A stretch of 64,000 nucleotides of DNA from Fidelibacterota bacterium MT.SAG.2 (GCA_004402915.1 SORU01000002.1:1-64000); one strand, 5' to 3'. Positions 39,624 through 48,860 are shown, numbered from the stretch's first letter. A program made the numbers and translations. Notes: a model not told the origin generated them from the sequence alone.

Positions 39624-40046
39624 TCAATCGTCATCCTTGACATTGCCGCGGAGGCGTTTCAGATTGCCTCTAATCTTTTTACTTCTCAGTTGTTTTTCCT
39701 TAGAGGCGGCGGTCGGTCTGGTTTTACGGCGCGGTTTCGGTTTGTGGATCGCTTTCAGTATCAAAGATTTCAGCCGTTCCAATGCTTCCGCTCGGTTCTG
39801 CGATTGGGATCGGGATGTCCGCGCGTCGATCAGAAGAACAGCCTCTGAATTGACTCTTTTTCCGGCCAACTTTATCAGTCTCGGTTTGATCTCATCCGGG
39901 ATGGAGGTGGAGTTACGAATATCGAAGCGAAGTTGAACCGCAGATGCTACTTTGTTGACGTTTTGTCCGCCCGGTCCGGATGAGCGCACAAAATCGAAAC
40001 GGATTTCGGCGGTTTTTATTGTTATATCAGAGTTTATTTCAAGCAT
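39624..40046 (-). CDS. arfB: Alternative ribosome-rescue factor / peptidyl-tRNA hydrolase ArfB
   Basis: RSSGPGGQNVNKVASAVQLRFD; basic C-terminal tail; about 140 aa. Confidence 0.9.
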   Translation of the reverse strand: MLEINSDITIKTAEIRFDFVRSSGPGGQNVNKVASAVQLRFDIRNSTSIPDEIKPRLIKLAGKRVNSEAVLLIDARTSRSQSQNRAEALERLKSLILKAIHKPKPRRKTRPTAASKEKQLRSKKIRGNLKRLRGNVKDDD

Positions 40047-40064
40047 TCTGTTTAGTGTAACTCT

Positions 40065-40131
40065 TTACACACCCCAGCCTTTTGCTATAAGATTTCTAAA
40101 GGATCGGCTACCCCTCTTAATAGAGGGGAAT
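40065..40131. repeat. 67-bp repeat, copy 2
   Basis: 65/67 identical by eye to 11105-11171. Confidence 0.9.
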
Positions 40132-40335
40132 TTATCGGACTATTTCTTAATTGTAAACCACCCCTCAGTCCTCTCGCTTGGAAGGAGGGGAAAACCACAC
40201 CCTCCCGATGTATCGGGATAAACTTCCTCGTTTGGAGTACTCCAAAAAACCTCATCAGTGTCACAAAGTCAACCACCCCTCAGTCCCCTCCTTTGGAAGG
40301 AGGGGATGAAAACCGCTAACCCGCACAATATCATC

Positions 40336-43215
40336 TCAATTTTCTAAGACTTCTCTTATCTTCTTTCCGAGTGACGAGGCGGTAAAAGGTTTCTGCAGGA
40401 AGGAGAGACCCTCGTCAATCATCCCGTGCTTGGCGATCACATCGTCGGAATAGCCCGATATGAAAAGCACTTTCATATCCTCCCGCTTCTTGGCAAGTTT
40501 TTCGGAGAGTTCCCGCCCGTTCAATCCGGGCAGAATGAGGTCTGTCAAGAGGAGATGGATCTTATCCTTGTATTTACCTGATATTTTCAGCGCTTCGGCA
40601 GAATCTGAAGCCTCCACAATCAAATATCCGAGCTCTTTGAGTATAAGCTTCAAAACCTCTCTGACCTCTTTGTCATCTTCTACGAGTAAAATGACCTCAT
40701 TTCCGTGATAATCCTTATCAGCAATAGTTTCATGTTTCAGCTCTTCCACCGGTTGATCGATCTTCGGCAGATATATCTTGAATGTGGTTCCTTTCCCCGG
40801 TACGCTATGGCAGGTTATCTCACCACCGTGTTGTTTCACGATGCCGTAGACCACGGACAGACCGAGTCCGGTTCCGTGTCCTTTGTCCTTCGTAGTGAAA
40901 AACGGCTCGAATATATGTTCTCTTATTTCGTTGGTCATACCCGGACCGTCATCAATTACGGAAGTGAGTACGTAATCGCCTGCTGTCAGTGCAAGTCCCG
41001 CTTTTATCTGTTTGCTGCTCACAGTTATGTTCTCGGTAAGAATAGTAATCGTGCCTTTATCACCGATCGCGTCCTTGGCGTTAATAACAAGATTTATCAG
41101 TACTTGTTCTACCTGAATAGGATCCGCTTTAACGTTCCATAGCCCAGAACTCGGTCTCATCTTTATGGAGATTCCATCGCCTATAGAGCGTTGGAGCAGA
41201 TCACCGACAGAGAGGAGTGTAGTGTTGATATTTATTACATGCGGTTCAAGGACCTGCTTTCTTCCGAACGCCATCAATCTTGCCGTGAGTTGCGTAGCTC
41301 GTGTTGCGCTTTTGTTTATCGTATTCAGCGCTTTTTTCAGCGGATCGTCATCTTCGAGGCGGGCGAAATGCATCTGAGAGAGGGCAAGAATAGGAGTCAG
41401 CGCATTGTTAAAATCGTGCGCTATCCCGCCTGCAAGATTGCCTATAACTTCCATACGCTGCGCATGACGCAGCTGCTCTTCGGCATTGATCCTGTCTGTC
41501 ATATCGGAGCCGATGCTTGCTGCTCCGAATATTTTACCGGATGAATCTCTAAGAGGAGTGTTATTCCAGGAGAACAGGAGATTATTCCCATCTTTTGTAA
41601 TTATTTCGTTATCAAAGTGAGAGGGTATTGAACCGGCGAGAACGTTATCCAAAAACATTTTTTTAATATTAGCTCTTATCTCTTCGGGGAGGAAAATATC
41701 GAACCAGTTCTTCCCTAAAACGTCACTCTTCTTATGACCTGTTTTTTCCAACAGGTAATCGTTGCAAAAGAGGATATTCCCCTCGAGGTCAAGGAGAATA
41801 GCTATCATTTTAAGGTTTTCAAGCAGTTCACGGAATCTCCGCTCGGTCTGGAGCAGCGCTTCTTCAGATTGTTTATGTTGGGTTATATCCCTGATAATTC
41901 CCTGATAACGTAAAACCTTTCCATCGGCTGACGGTCTGATAGTAGCGGAGAGCAAACAGTCTATCGGTGTACCGTCCCTTTTTTTAAGTTTCAGTTCATA
42001 ATCTCTGACAAAGCCGTTGGATTCTAAATCGTGAACGAATTTAAAACGATCATCGGGATTTAGGTAAAGGTCCCTTGCGGTGATCTTCTTGATCTCTTCA
42101 CGAGTGTAACCGAAGAGCTCCAAGCCCGACTCGTTTATCTCTATGAAGTGCCCATCGGTGTCCGTGACATAAATGACATCCCGTGATTCTTCAAATATTG
42201 AACGGTATCTTCGCTCGCTTTCCGCTAACGCGAATTCAGCCACCTTTTGCTGCGTTATGTCTCTTGCGACCGCCTGAAATCCCTTTATCTTGCCTTTTTC
42301 GATGATAGGTTGAACGTTTTGACCAAGCCATATTTCAGACCCGTCGCCTTTAATTGCAGGGAATTCGAAGTAGGTATTCGAAACTTTATTCCGAAACTGT
42401 TTCGTATAGAATTTCTTAGCAATTTTGCGATAATCTTTCCTGATAAGACTTAGATAATTTCTTCCTAAGAGCTCCTCTTTCGATATTTTCATGATAACTG
42501 AGGCTTTAGGATTAAAGTAAGTTGAATTGCCTCTCCGATCGGTTTCATATATCATGTCGCTTGCATTATCGATGATGTGCCTGAATCGAGCTTCGCTCTC
42601 GAGAAGAGCCTTTTCCATTTTGGTTCTTTCTTTAATATCTCTCCGAAGTTTTTCCAAAGCTTGATTGAGCTCTTCGGTGCGTTGCTTTACTTTATCTTCA
42701 AGTGACTTATTGAGCGTAATTATTTCATTTTCTATTTTTTTGCGGGTAGCGATATCTCTTGCGATCCCGAGAACGAGTCTGCGTCCTCCGATCTTGACGG
42801 GGTGCGTACGAATCTCCAAATCGATTTGTGAGCCATCTTTTCTGTTGAAGGTGAACACGGTAGGACCGGTAGATCTTCCACGGGCATTATGGTATAAATG
42901 TTTAGCCGCTTTGATTATCCCACTCGTCGTTAGGAGTCTGAGCTTAAGGAAGTTTTTTCCGATAAGTTCTTCCCGCTTGTATCCGGAAAGTTTTTCAGTC
43001 ATCAAATTTCCGTCAATGAAGTAGCCTTTTAGATCGTAAAGATAATACGCATCGGGCGCGTGCTCAAAAATTACGTTTAGATCTTCGGTATTATAACCTT
43101 CTCCAAAGTAGCTGGAAATATTATCATTGAGCGAGGATTTCTTTTCAGGCTCTTTCCCGTCGATGAGCTCTAAATCTTTATCCGGTCTACCTTTCGTCTT
43201 TTGAAATATTTTCAA
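40336..43215 (-). CDS. Multi-PAS hybrid sensor histidine kinase with C-terminal receiver domain
   Basis: Four PAS-like repeats, GGIAHDFNNALTPI H-box, NLVINAKDAIGD, GTGLGLSVVYGIVKQHGG, receiver LLLTDLILPGLNGREL. Confidence 0.93.
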   Translation of the reverse strand: MKIFQKTKGRPDKDLELIDGKEPEKKSSLNDNISSYFGEGYNTEDLNVIFEHAPDAYYLYDLKGYFIDGNLMTEKLSGYKREELIGKNFLKLRLLTTSGIIKAAKHLYHNARGRSTGPTVFTFNRKDGSQIDLEIRTHPVKIGGRRLVLGIARDIATRKKIENEIITLNKSLEDKVKQRTEELNQALEKLRRDIKERTKMEKALLESEARFRHIIDNASDMIYETDRRGNSTYFNPKASVIMKISKEELLGRNYLSLIRKDYRKIAKKFYTKQFRNKVSNTYFEFPAIKGDGSEIWLGQNVQPIIEKGKIKGFQAVARDITQQKVAEFALAESERRYRSIFEESRDVIYVTDTDGHFIEINESGLELFGYTREEIKKITARDLYLNPDDRFKFVHDLESNGFVRDYELKLKKRDGTPIDCLLSATIRPSADGKVLRYQGIIRDITQHKQSEEALLQTERRFRELLENLKMIAILLDLEGNILFCNDYLLEKTGHKKSDVLGKNWFDIFLPEEIRANIKKMFLDNVLAGSIPSHFDNEIITKDGNNLLFSWNNTPLRDSSGKIFGAASIGSDMTDRINAEEQLRHAQRMEVIGNLAGGIAHDFNNALTPILALSQMHFARLEDDDPLKKALNTINKSATRATQLTARLMAFGRKQVLEPHVININTTLLSVGDLLQRSIGDGISIKMRPSSGLWNVKADPIQVEQVLINLVINAKDAIGDKGTITILTENITVSSKQIKAGLALTAGDYVLTSVIDDGPGMTNEIREHIFEPFFTTKDKGHGTGLGLSVVYGIVKQHGGEITCHSVPGKGTTFKIYLPKIDQPVEELKHETIADKDYHGNEVILLVEDDKEVREVLKLILKELGYLIVEASDSAEALKISGKYKDKIHLLLTDLILPGLNGRELSEKLAKKREDMKVLFISGYSDDVIAKHGMIDEGLSFLQKPFTASSLGKKIREVLEN

Positions 43216-43607
43216 TCAGAACCTTTTGTAATGAGCCATCTTAACCACGCCAGCAGCTGAGCATACCATAAAAAAGCAGTAGTATGGTTGTGAATAACTT
43301 TTATTAAAATTTAATTATTAGCATGAAATATAAAGCCCGGCGTTCATTTTTAAAAGAGGAAAATATAAAAGGAATTCACGTTTTTTAGTTCAACTCTCTA
43401 AATATGTTTTTATTATATTGATATTACAAGAGTTAGCACGTTTAATAAGGTTCAATATTTTTCCTATATCGGTTACTTAAACGAATTAGATAACCATTCC
43501 TAAGCTGTTGATAATGTGAGGTATATCAACAAAAATCATCATATTGACAGGGAACACACTATGTTACTCTCGTCTGATTAGCTTGATTTAATAAGGAGAG
43601 GAGTAGA

Positions 43608-43982
43608 ATGAGCGGTAAAAATAGATCACGGATCGGACGAGAGGAGGCATCGAGGAAGGCATTTATCGGGCTTTGCATCGCAATGGCGGGGTGTGATTCA
43701 AAGATGGACATCAAAGAGATTTCGAAGCTCAGAAGAGTCATGGACAGATACGGATTTTCCGAGGAAGAAGTAGTGCGTGAACTAAAAGATTTTTCCAAAA
43801 TGAATATCGAGGAGGCGTTACTATATGGAAGACGGTGCATGGCTGCTCTTCCAGAGTTAGACGAGGATTTACAGAAGAGATTGTTGATTTCTCTTACAGA
43901 AATAGCCTTAGCTGAAGACGATTTCGAAGAGACTGAAATCAGAGTGATGAACACGGTTATGGATCGGTTCGTAAATGATTAA
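43608..43982 (+). CDS. TerB-like (tellurite-resistance-type helical) protein
   Basis: 124 aa; LCIAMAGCDSKMDIKEISKLRRVMDRYGFS..SLTEIALAEDDFEETEIRVMNTVMDRF resembles the TerB fold. Confidence 0.6.
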   Translation: MSGKNRSRIGREEASRKAFIGLCIAMAGCDSKMDIKEISKLRRVMDRYGFSEEEVVRELKDFSKMNIEEALLYGRRCMAALPELDEDLQKRLLISLTEIALAEDDFEETEIRVMNTVMDRFVND

Positions 43983-44138
43983 GACTTTAGACTCGAATGT
44001 AGTATATAAAATCAATTGAAAAGTGTTACCCATCTCTCCGAACATTTGATATTATAATTTGAACTGGGCAAAATAATCACTGCTCACATAGGTTGTGATA
44101 GTGACCTAAAATAGTGGGGAAGGGAGGGAAGACTAATT

Positions 44139-44429
44139 TCAGCCCAGACTCAGACTCTCCATATTCGAAATTACCAACTCTTTTACCGGTTGGAACTCGG
44201 GGATATGAGTAATGGAGTATTTGATCGTCTCCCCGGTAATAGGGTCGCTTTCCGCAATTTTCGAGTGTATCGAGTATTTAAAAGATCCAAGCCCCTTAAG
44301 GGTGACACTTCCTTTGTCATTTAAGGCAATTTTCATGTTGGTTGCCAAGGACTTGAGTACTTTCGCAGTCTGTTCAACGGAAACACCGCAATCACGGGCT
44401 ACAGCCCGAATGAGGTCTTTATCGTTCAT
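44139..44429 (-). CDS. HU-family DNA-binding protein
   Basis: MNDKDLIRAVARDCGVSVEQTAKVLKSLATNMKIALNDKGSVTLKGLGSFKYSIHSKIAESDPITGETIKY. Confidence 0.88.
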   Translation of the reverse strand: MNDKDLIRAVARDCGVSVEQTAKVLKSLATNMKIALNDKGSVTLKGLGSFKYSIHSKIAESDPITGETIKYSITHIPEFQPVKELVISNMESLSLG

Positions 44430-44480
44430 TTATTCCCTCCCTTTTGCCCAAAATCTTATAGATCGAATTCATCTATTTTA

Positions 44481-44500
44481 AAGGCAATAGTTGTGCCAAT
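44481..44500 (-). promoter_or_regulatory. Sigma54 (-24/-12) promoter upstream of HU
   Basis: On - strand TTGGCAC-AACTA-TTGCC, matching YTGGCACN5TTGCW in all core positions. Confidence 0.75.
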
Positions 44501-44572
44501 CTATGCTGCTGGCTGTTTTTGGCTTAGACTCTGTATCAGTGATTTTAATTAGACTGTTGAATCGGGAACTAT

Positions 44573-44617
44573 CGGCAATATATTGCCGCTTTAAGATGTA
44601 AAACGGCAATATATTGC
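44573..44617. promoter_or_regulatory. Tandem palindromic operator/UAS
   Basis: CGGCAATATATTGCCG (44573-44588, perfect palindrome) and CGGCAATATATTGC (44604-44617), 31 bp apart. Confidence 0.65.
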
Positions 44618-44656
44618 ACATTTCACATTTAAGGTTCAGAGCGGGAGAGAAAGAAT

Positions 44657-44710
44657 ATGCTCCGCATATTCGGTTGCACCATGAAAAATGAACCTCAGTA
44701 TGCGGAGCAT
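44657..44710. repeat. 12-bp inverted repeat
   Basis: ATGCTCCGCATA (44657-44668) and TATGCGGAGCAT (44699-44710), perfect arms; just downstream of the 44751 gene. Confidence 0.7.
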
Positions 44711-44750
44711 TGTGGTTGTTGGGGATGTCTAAAAATTCAAATAGGGTGGT

Positions 44751-45248
44751 TCATCTTACTATCCTGTCAAGTGAAGGCATTCTCACCGGTTGCCAGGAGA
44801 CGATGCCGTCCTTGTTGATTATTGTAGAAAATTCTAATCCTGTATAATTACCTCTTGCTATGAGCGTGAACTGCTCACCTGTAATATCTGCTACTTCATA
44901 GGTGCCCCATTCATAAGTCGAATCGATGGCGAAGTTCGTAATATCGGAACGGGTAATGATCTTTGGAGCGTCCATACCTCTGGATACCGGCGTTCTCCAA
45001 TACAATTTTGAAACTTCCGATATTTCCTGCACTCCCTGCATGAGTTGGTTAAATTCCATTAAAAGGACTTTTCGCTCTATGTTAAAGTCAGCGAGCAGAT
45101 ACTCATATTGTCCGTAAATCTTGTCCTGAAATATTTCGTTCTCAACCTTTACTTCGTGCATTACATACCAACCGATGCCGGAAGTAATTAAGATCCCGAA
45201 TATCGATATTACCAATACCACCATTGCTGATTTATTTTGATTCATCAT
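44751..45248 (-). CDS. Pilin-like / N-terminal TM-anchored hypothetical protein (paralogue of 45388-45774)
   Basis: SAMVVLVISIFGILITSGIGWYV N-terminal helix; LYWRTPVSRGMDAPKI and AIDSTYEWGTYEV motifs shared with its neighbour. Confidence 0.7.
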   Translation of the reverse strand: MMNQNKSAMVVLVISIFGILITSGIGWYVMHEVKVENEIFQDKIYGQYEYLLADFNIERKVLLMEFNQLMQGVQEISEVSKLYWRTPVSRGMDAPKIITRSDITNFAIDSTYEWGTYEVADITGEQFTLIARGNYTGLEFSTIINKDGIVSWQPVRMPSLDRIVR

Positions 45249-45387
45249 AGAGTTTCCTCTTTATTGTTCGTTAGAGTTAAGTTTTCAATAATTCGGTTCA
45301 TATCTATTAGCTCCCGTTTTGAGTCGTTGGCGGCAGAGGGAGCTGCCGCCGTAATATCTGACTCGTTAGATCCTATCATTCACTCAC

Positions 45388-45774
45388 TTACGGTAATGTT
45401 ATCGTAGGAGTTCCCGAAACTCCCTGTTGAGTAATAGTCGCCACAATAACGACTCCTTCGTTCGCTCCGGTGGCGGTAAGTATAAAATCATCTTTCGTAG
45501 GTGTTGACATAACGAAGGTTCCATTTGCATTTGTTGAATCGGCTCCAAATACAACCACATCGGCAACTAAGAGAAAACTACGCGCTCCGCCGCCGAGTGC
45601 GGCAGGTTTACGCCAATATGCCGCTGCCGTTGATGCGATATTATTGACATCCTGGAGTAGTGCGTCCCTTTCCGCGTTGATTGCACCTGTAGTGAACATA
45701 TTAATTCCTACCACTACTGCGACTCAGACGATTATAGTACCGAGTACGATAAGCAGTAATTGTTGTTGACCCAT
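45388..45774 (-). pseudogene. Pilin-like protein gene with in-frame TGA in the N-terminal hydrophobic helix
   Basis: AAAGGAGA then ATG: MGQQQLLLIVLGTIIV-TGA-VAVVVGINMFTTGAINAERDALLQDVNNIASTAAAYWRKP; TGA at 45724-45726. Confidence 0.75.
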
Positions 45775-46223
45775 GATTCTTCTCCTTTATCTTGTTTTTT
45801 GTTTTTCCACAGTGTTACTGTTCATATTCCGCCCAACAACATGGAGCCGTTAGTATCCGTATCCGGTCCTGACTCTCCTGATCCTTATTTTTTTTACCGC
45901 CTATCATTTTTCCATCTCTGTTCATGCCACAAAGATATCTGTGCGAAGATATTGTGATATGACCCAGAGCACGTTATGCACTGTTTAGACGGTTTACACG
46001 CTAATTCTGTGACTTGTGTCATAAAATTGCGACAGCTTATGTTATCCATGTCACAATCGGTTCAAATATAATAGTAAATGTGAAATATGAAAGTAAATAT
46101 CAGCTCCCGGTTCATTTTTAATTTTCACTCTGAATTGCACAAATGATGCCGAAAAGTTAAGAAAGTTCTAAATTTTATCTTGACTATTTATAGAGGCATG
46201 ATAAGTTTACGCAGCTGTGAAAT

Positions 46224-46296
46224 GCCACCATAGCTCAGTTGGAAGAGCAGGGGTTTTGTAAACCTCAGGTCGCGGGTTCGAATCCTGCTGGTGGCT
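46224..46296 (+). tRNA. tRNA-Thr (anticodon TGT)
   Basis: GCCACCA..TGGTGGC acceptor stem, TTTGTAA anticodon loop, GGTTCGAATCC T-arm. Confidence 0.95.
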
Positions 46297-46306
46297 CTGC
46301 TGAGAC

Positions 46307-46389
<83 letters not shown>

Positions 46390-46404
46390 CGAATTGCGGT
46401 AATT

Positions 46405-46475
46405 GCGAGAGTAGCTCAGTGGTAGAGCCCCGGCCTTCCAAGCCGGATACGCGGGTTCGATCCCCGTCTCTCGCT
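46405..46475 (+). tRNA. tRNA-Gly (anticodon TCC)
   Basis: GCGAGAG..CTCTCGC acceptor stem, CTTCCAA anticodon loop. Confidence 0.95.
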
Positions 46476-46578
46476 CGGATGAAATCTCTTCAATTTTCCG
46501 AAGATTTTCCCAACTGTTTTTTCGTGTATTTTAGTGATCTTCAGGTGGCATATAGCGGTCACACTATCGGCAAGAGAA

Positions 46579-47012
46579 TTATTGCTTGGTATATTCAATC
46601 ACGGTAAAGGTAGTGTAACCATCTACGGTCTCGCTGCTCGTTAGGGTAAGCTTATTTCCCGATATAGAATATTCATAAACGTCATCTCCATCACCAACCC
46701 CATACAGAGTCAGCGTATCTCCATCAGCCCACCAGCCGCCTGAATCGTTTTTTGTTTCAACAAGAGATAGGCTTTCCGCTGACCATCTGTTGTCAGCGCT
46801 GATAGTAAGCGTAAATTGCAAGTCATTAACGAATGTATACACGAACGTAAAATCAGGATTTGAGATCGATCCCCTATAAATGGTGAATTTATCTGCTTTC
46901 CACGTACCAACCAATTCGTGAGTCTTGGTGCAGTAGGATTATCATCACCACATGCGGAAAAGAGCGATAATGTCAATGATAGAATCAAGACTAAGATTTT
47001 CAAAGAATTCAT
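46579..47012 (-). pseudogene. Frameshifted lipoprotein (LVGTWK-type domain)
   Basis: Signal peptide MNSLKILVLILSLTLSLFSACGDDNPTAP in one frame (47012 down), ELVGTWKADKFTIYRGS..FTVIEY in another; frames switch near 46920-46932. Confidence 0.7.
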
Positions 47013-47129
47013 TATCTAACTTCCTTTGTTGCGAATATAAATGTCAATGTGGTTCTACCAATCTAGCTGATTCTTTAGCATAAGTCAAATATTAATTGAG
47101 TAAAAGGTTCTTGCCGCCCCCGATCATCC

Positions 47130-47168
47130 GATTTTGTCTGGACGAGGAAGATGATGTGATTGAAATAG
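47130..47168 (+). pseudogene. Decayed T9SS type A sorting-domain tail
   Basis: DFVWTRKMM*LK*; similar to 48372, 49177 and 50745. Confidence 0.5.
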
Positions 47169-47170
47169 AG

Positions 47171-47188
47171 GATCCCCGTCTCTTGCTT
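47171..47188. repeat. att-like partial copy of the tRNA-Gly 3' end
   Basis: GATCCCCGTCTCTTGCTT versus GATCCCCGTCTCTCGCTC at 46459-46476 (16/18). Confidence 0.5.
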
Positions 47189-47330
47189 AATAGAGGATAA
47201 TTTAGGCAATCATTTATCTTGCGAGATTTTAATTAATGAGGTATCTTTTGACCTTAGTTTTGTGTAATCAATATGAGATATTTAAAAGGATATTGATGAC
47301 ATCTGAGCCTAAACGAAAATTAGCCTATTC

Positions 47331-47461
47331 AGTCTTTGCGAGAAGCGAGGCGACGAAGCCCGGAGGGATTCCTTTGGAACAATCTCAATTTAAAGCTGTG
47401 CGGGACAATTTTGAGATTGCCGCGATCATCCGCCAAGAGGCGGATTCCCTCGCAATGACAG
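47331..47461. repeat. GTCATTGCGAG..GAGATTGCC family inverted repeat
   Basis: GTCTTTGCGAGAAGCGAGGCGACGAAG..GAGATTGCCGCGATCATCCGCCAAGAGGCGGATTCCCTCGCAATGACA. Confidence 0.75.
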
Positions 47462-47714
47462 CTGATCACTGTTTAGGGCTTATTTTGATCTCCCTTAGAC
47501 ACGATATTTCACATACCGATTGGAGAAACGGACGCAAGTTGCAGCATTAAAAGTTTTTATTGTTAATGTGATGAATTTAGTCTTATATTTTTCATAGTGA
47601 AACTCCATAGGGTCTAACTTCTTGGTAATACTTGATAGCCCTTGAAGATTTTAGTTCAGTACGATAGGTCAGATGGAGCATACACTATTACTCAAACTCA
47701 AAAAGGAGCACGAT

Positions 47715-48326
47715 ATGCGGATAAATCCTTTATTTATCACCATAGCACTCATTAGTATTATAACTGTAACCTCCTGCTCCGGCTACGAAGAGAAAAAGCC
47801 GGTTGCAAAAAGTTCTCGGGCTGTATCAGAGGTAAATGAGGGAACAGTAAGAAGAACTTACGTTGACAAGCCACTCATTGGTGCAAAGGGTTATGTAGTC
47901 GGCGATTGGGAAAAGGGAGAAGCCAGGGTTGAAGTAATGAACTTCCCGCCATCAGAAACAGGATATGAAGCATTCCTCTTTGAAATTGATGTGATGGCCT
48001 ATATGTCAATGATGTTCGTTGATGGAAATCCGGAAAAAGGGATTGTCCCTGAACCACCACCTTTTGGTGACGTTGGAGCTTTGATAAGCCAATGGCACAG
48101 TTTAGGAGATATTGAGATGAACGACAATGGGGGCGGTACGCTCGAATATCGGGAAGGTGATGACCTTGTAGCCAAAGGACTCAACATGATAATGATATTT
48201 GAAAAGGTAACAGATGGTAGGCACGAAGGTCCTGAGGATTTCAGTAAGCTCATGGTCGAATGCAATGGGCCAGTTGCCGGATTCCCGGGTGCGGATATAA
48301 TGGCTAAGGCGATAAATGTGTTTTAA
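47715..48326 (+). CDS. Hypothetical lipoprotein
   Basis: MRINPLFITIALISIITVTSC lipobox-like signal; AAAAGGAG SD upstream; start moved from 47673. Confidence 0.7.
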   Translation: MRINPLFITIALISIITVTSCSGYEEKKPVAKSSRAVSEVNEGTVRRTYVDKPLIGAKGYVVGDWEKGEARVEVMNFPPSETGYEAFLFEIDVMAYMSMMFVDGNPEKGIVPEPPPFGDVGALISQWHSLGDIEMNDNGGGTLEYREGDDLVAKGLNMIMIFEKVTDGRHEGPEDFSKLMVECNGPVAGFPGADIMAKAINVF

Positions 48327-48371
48327 GTCTAAAAAATAATTGAATTGCTTTTTTCCAATTATGCTAAATGC

Positions 48372-48410
48372 CAACTCGTCCCGACGATGAAGATGATCTG
48401 ATTGAAATAG
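48372..48410 (+). pseudogene. Decayed T9SS type A sorting-domain tail
   Basis: QLVPTMKMI*LK*, TGA at the same relative position as 47130-47168. Confidence 0.45.
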
Positions 48411-48558
48411 AGTATCAGATTCATAAGGAATAGAGTTCCCCCGAGAGGACTCTTCGGTGACCTTTGGAGGATCTCCCTCTTTCGTTCACTGAATGCTAAT
48501 TTAGCTGATCATTTATCTTGCGGAGAATTTAACAAATTGGTATCTTCCAGCTTTAACA

Positions 48559-48795
48559 ATGGAGGTACCGATGCCGGAAGAAAAAAATGTAGGTCAACTT
48601 GACAGTATAATAAGAATAATTTTAGGCTTCGGCTTTGTAGGGTTGATCGCTTATCATTTCATTGGTGATAGAATTCTCCCGATCTATGGGCTTATTCCTG
48701 TCCTGATCCTTATACCATATTTCCTTAAAACCGGATTTACTAAAGTATGCCCGATCATGAAAGCCATGAATGTTTCGACTATCAAAAGCAAATAG
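48559..48795 (+). CDS. DUF2892-type small membrane protein
   Basis: NVGQLDSIIRIILGFGFVGLIAYHF..LIPYFLKTGFTKVCPIMKAM. Confidence 0.75.
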   Translation: MEVPMPEEKNVGQLDSIIRIILGFGFVGLIAYHFIGDRILPIYGLIPVLILIPYFLKTGFTKVCPIMKAMNVSTIKSK

Positions 48796-48860
48796 AATCA
48801 CTGAAGCAGGAAAGTTAAATCTATAGATCTCAGTCATATCAAAAGAATGAGGTTATTGAG

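Noticed and set aside
39402-39936. ORFs 39402..39848 and 39499..39936 (+)
   Set aside because: Start in REPIN-like repeats and then run antisense to arfB.
44573-44617. CRISPR-like direct repeats
   Set aside because: Only two 14-bp copies, the motif is palindromic, and there are no spacers or cas genes; better explained as an operator/UAS.
45724-45726. TGA recoded as glycine or another amino acid
   Set aside because: Many well-supported genes here end in TGA (for example hutU, the SbcD-like gene and the Gp37/Gp68-type gene), so general reassignment is not supported; treated as mutation, error or read-through.
47236-47550. 104-aa ORF (+)
   Set aside because: Consists mainly of the GTCATTGCGAG..GAGATTGCC repeat (VFARSEATKPGGIP, FEIAAIIRQEADSLAMTA).
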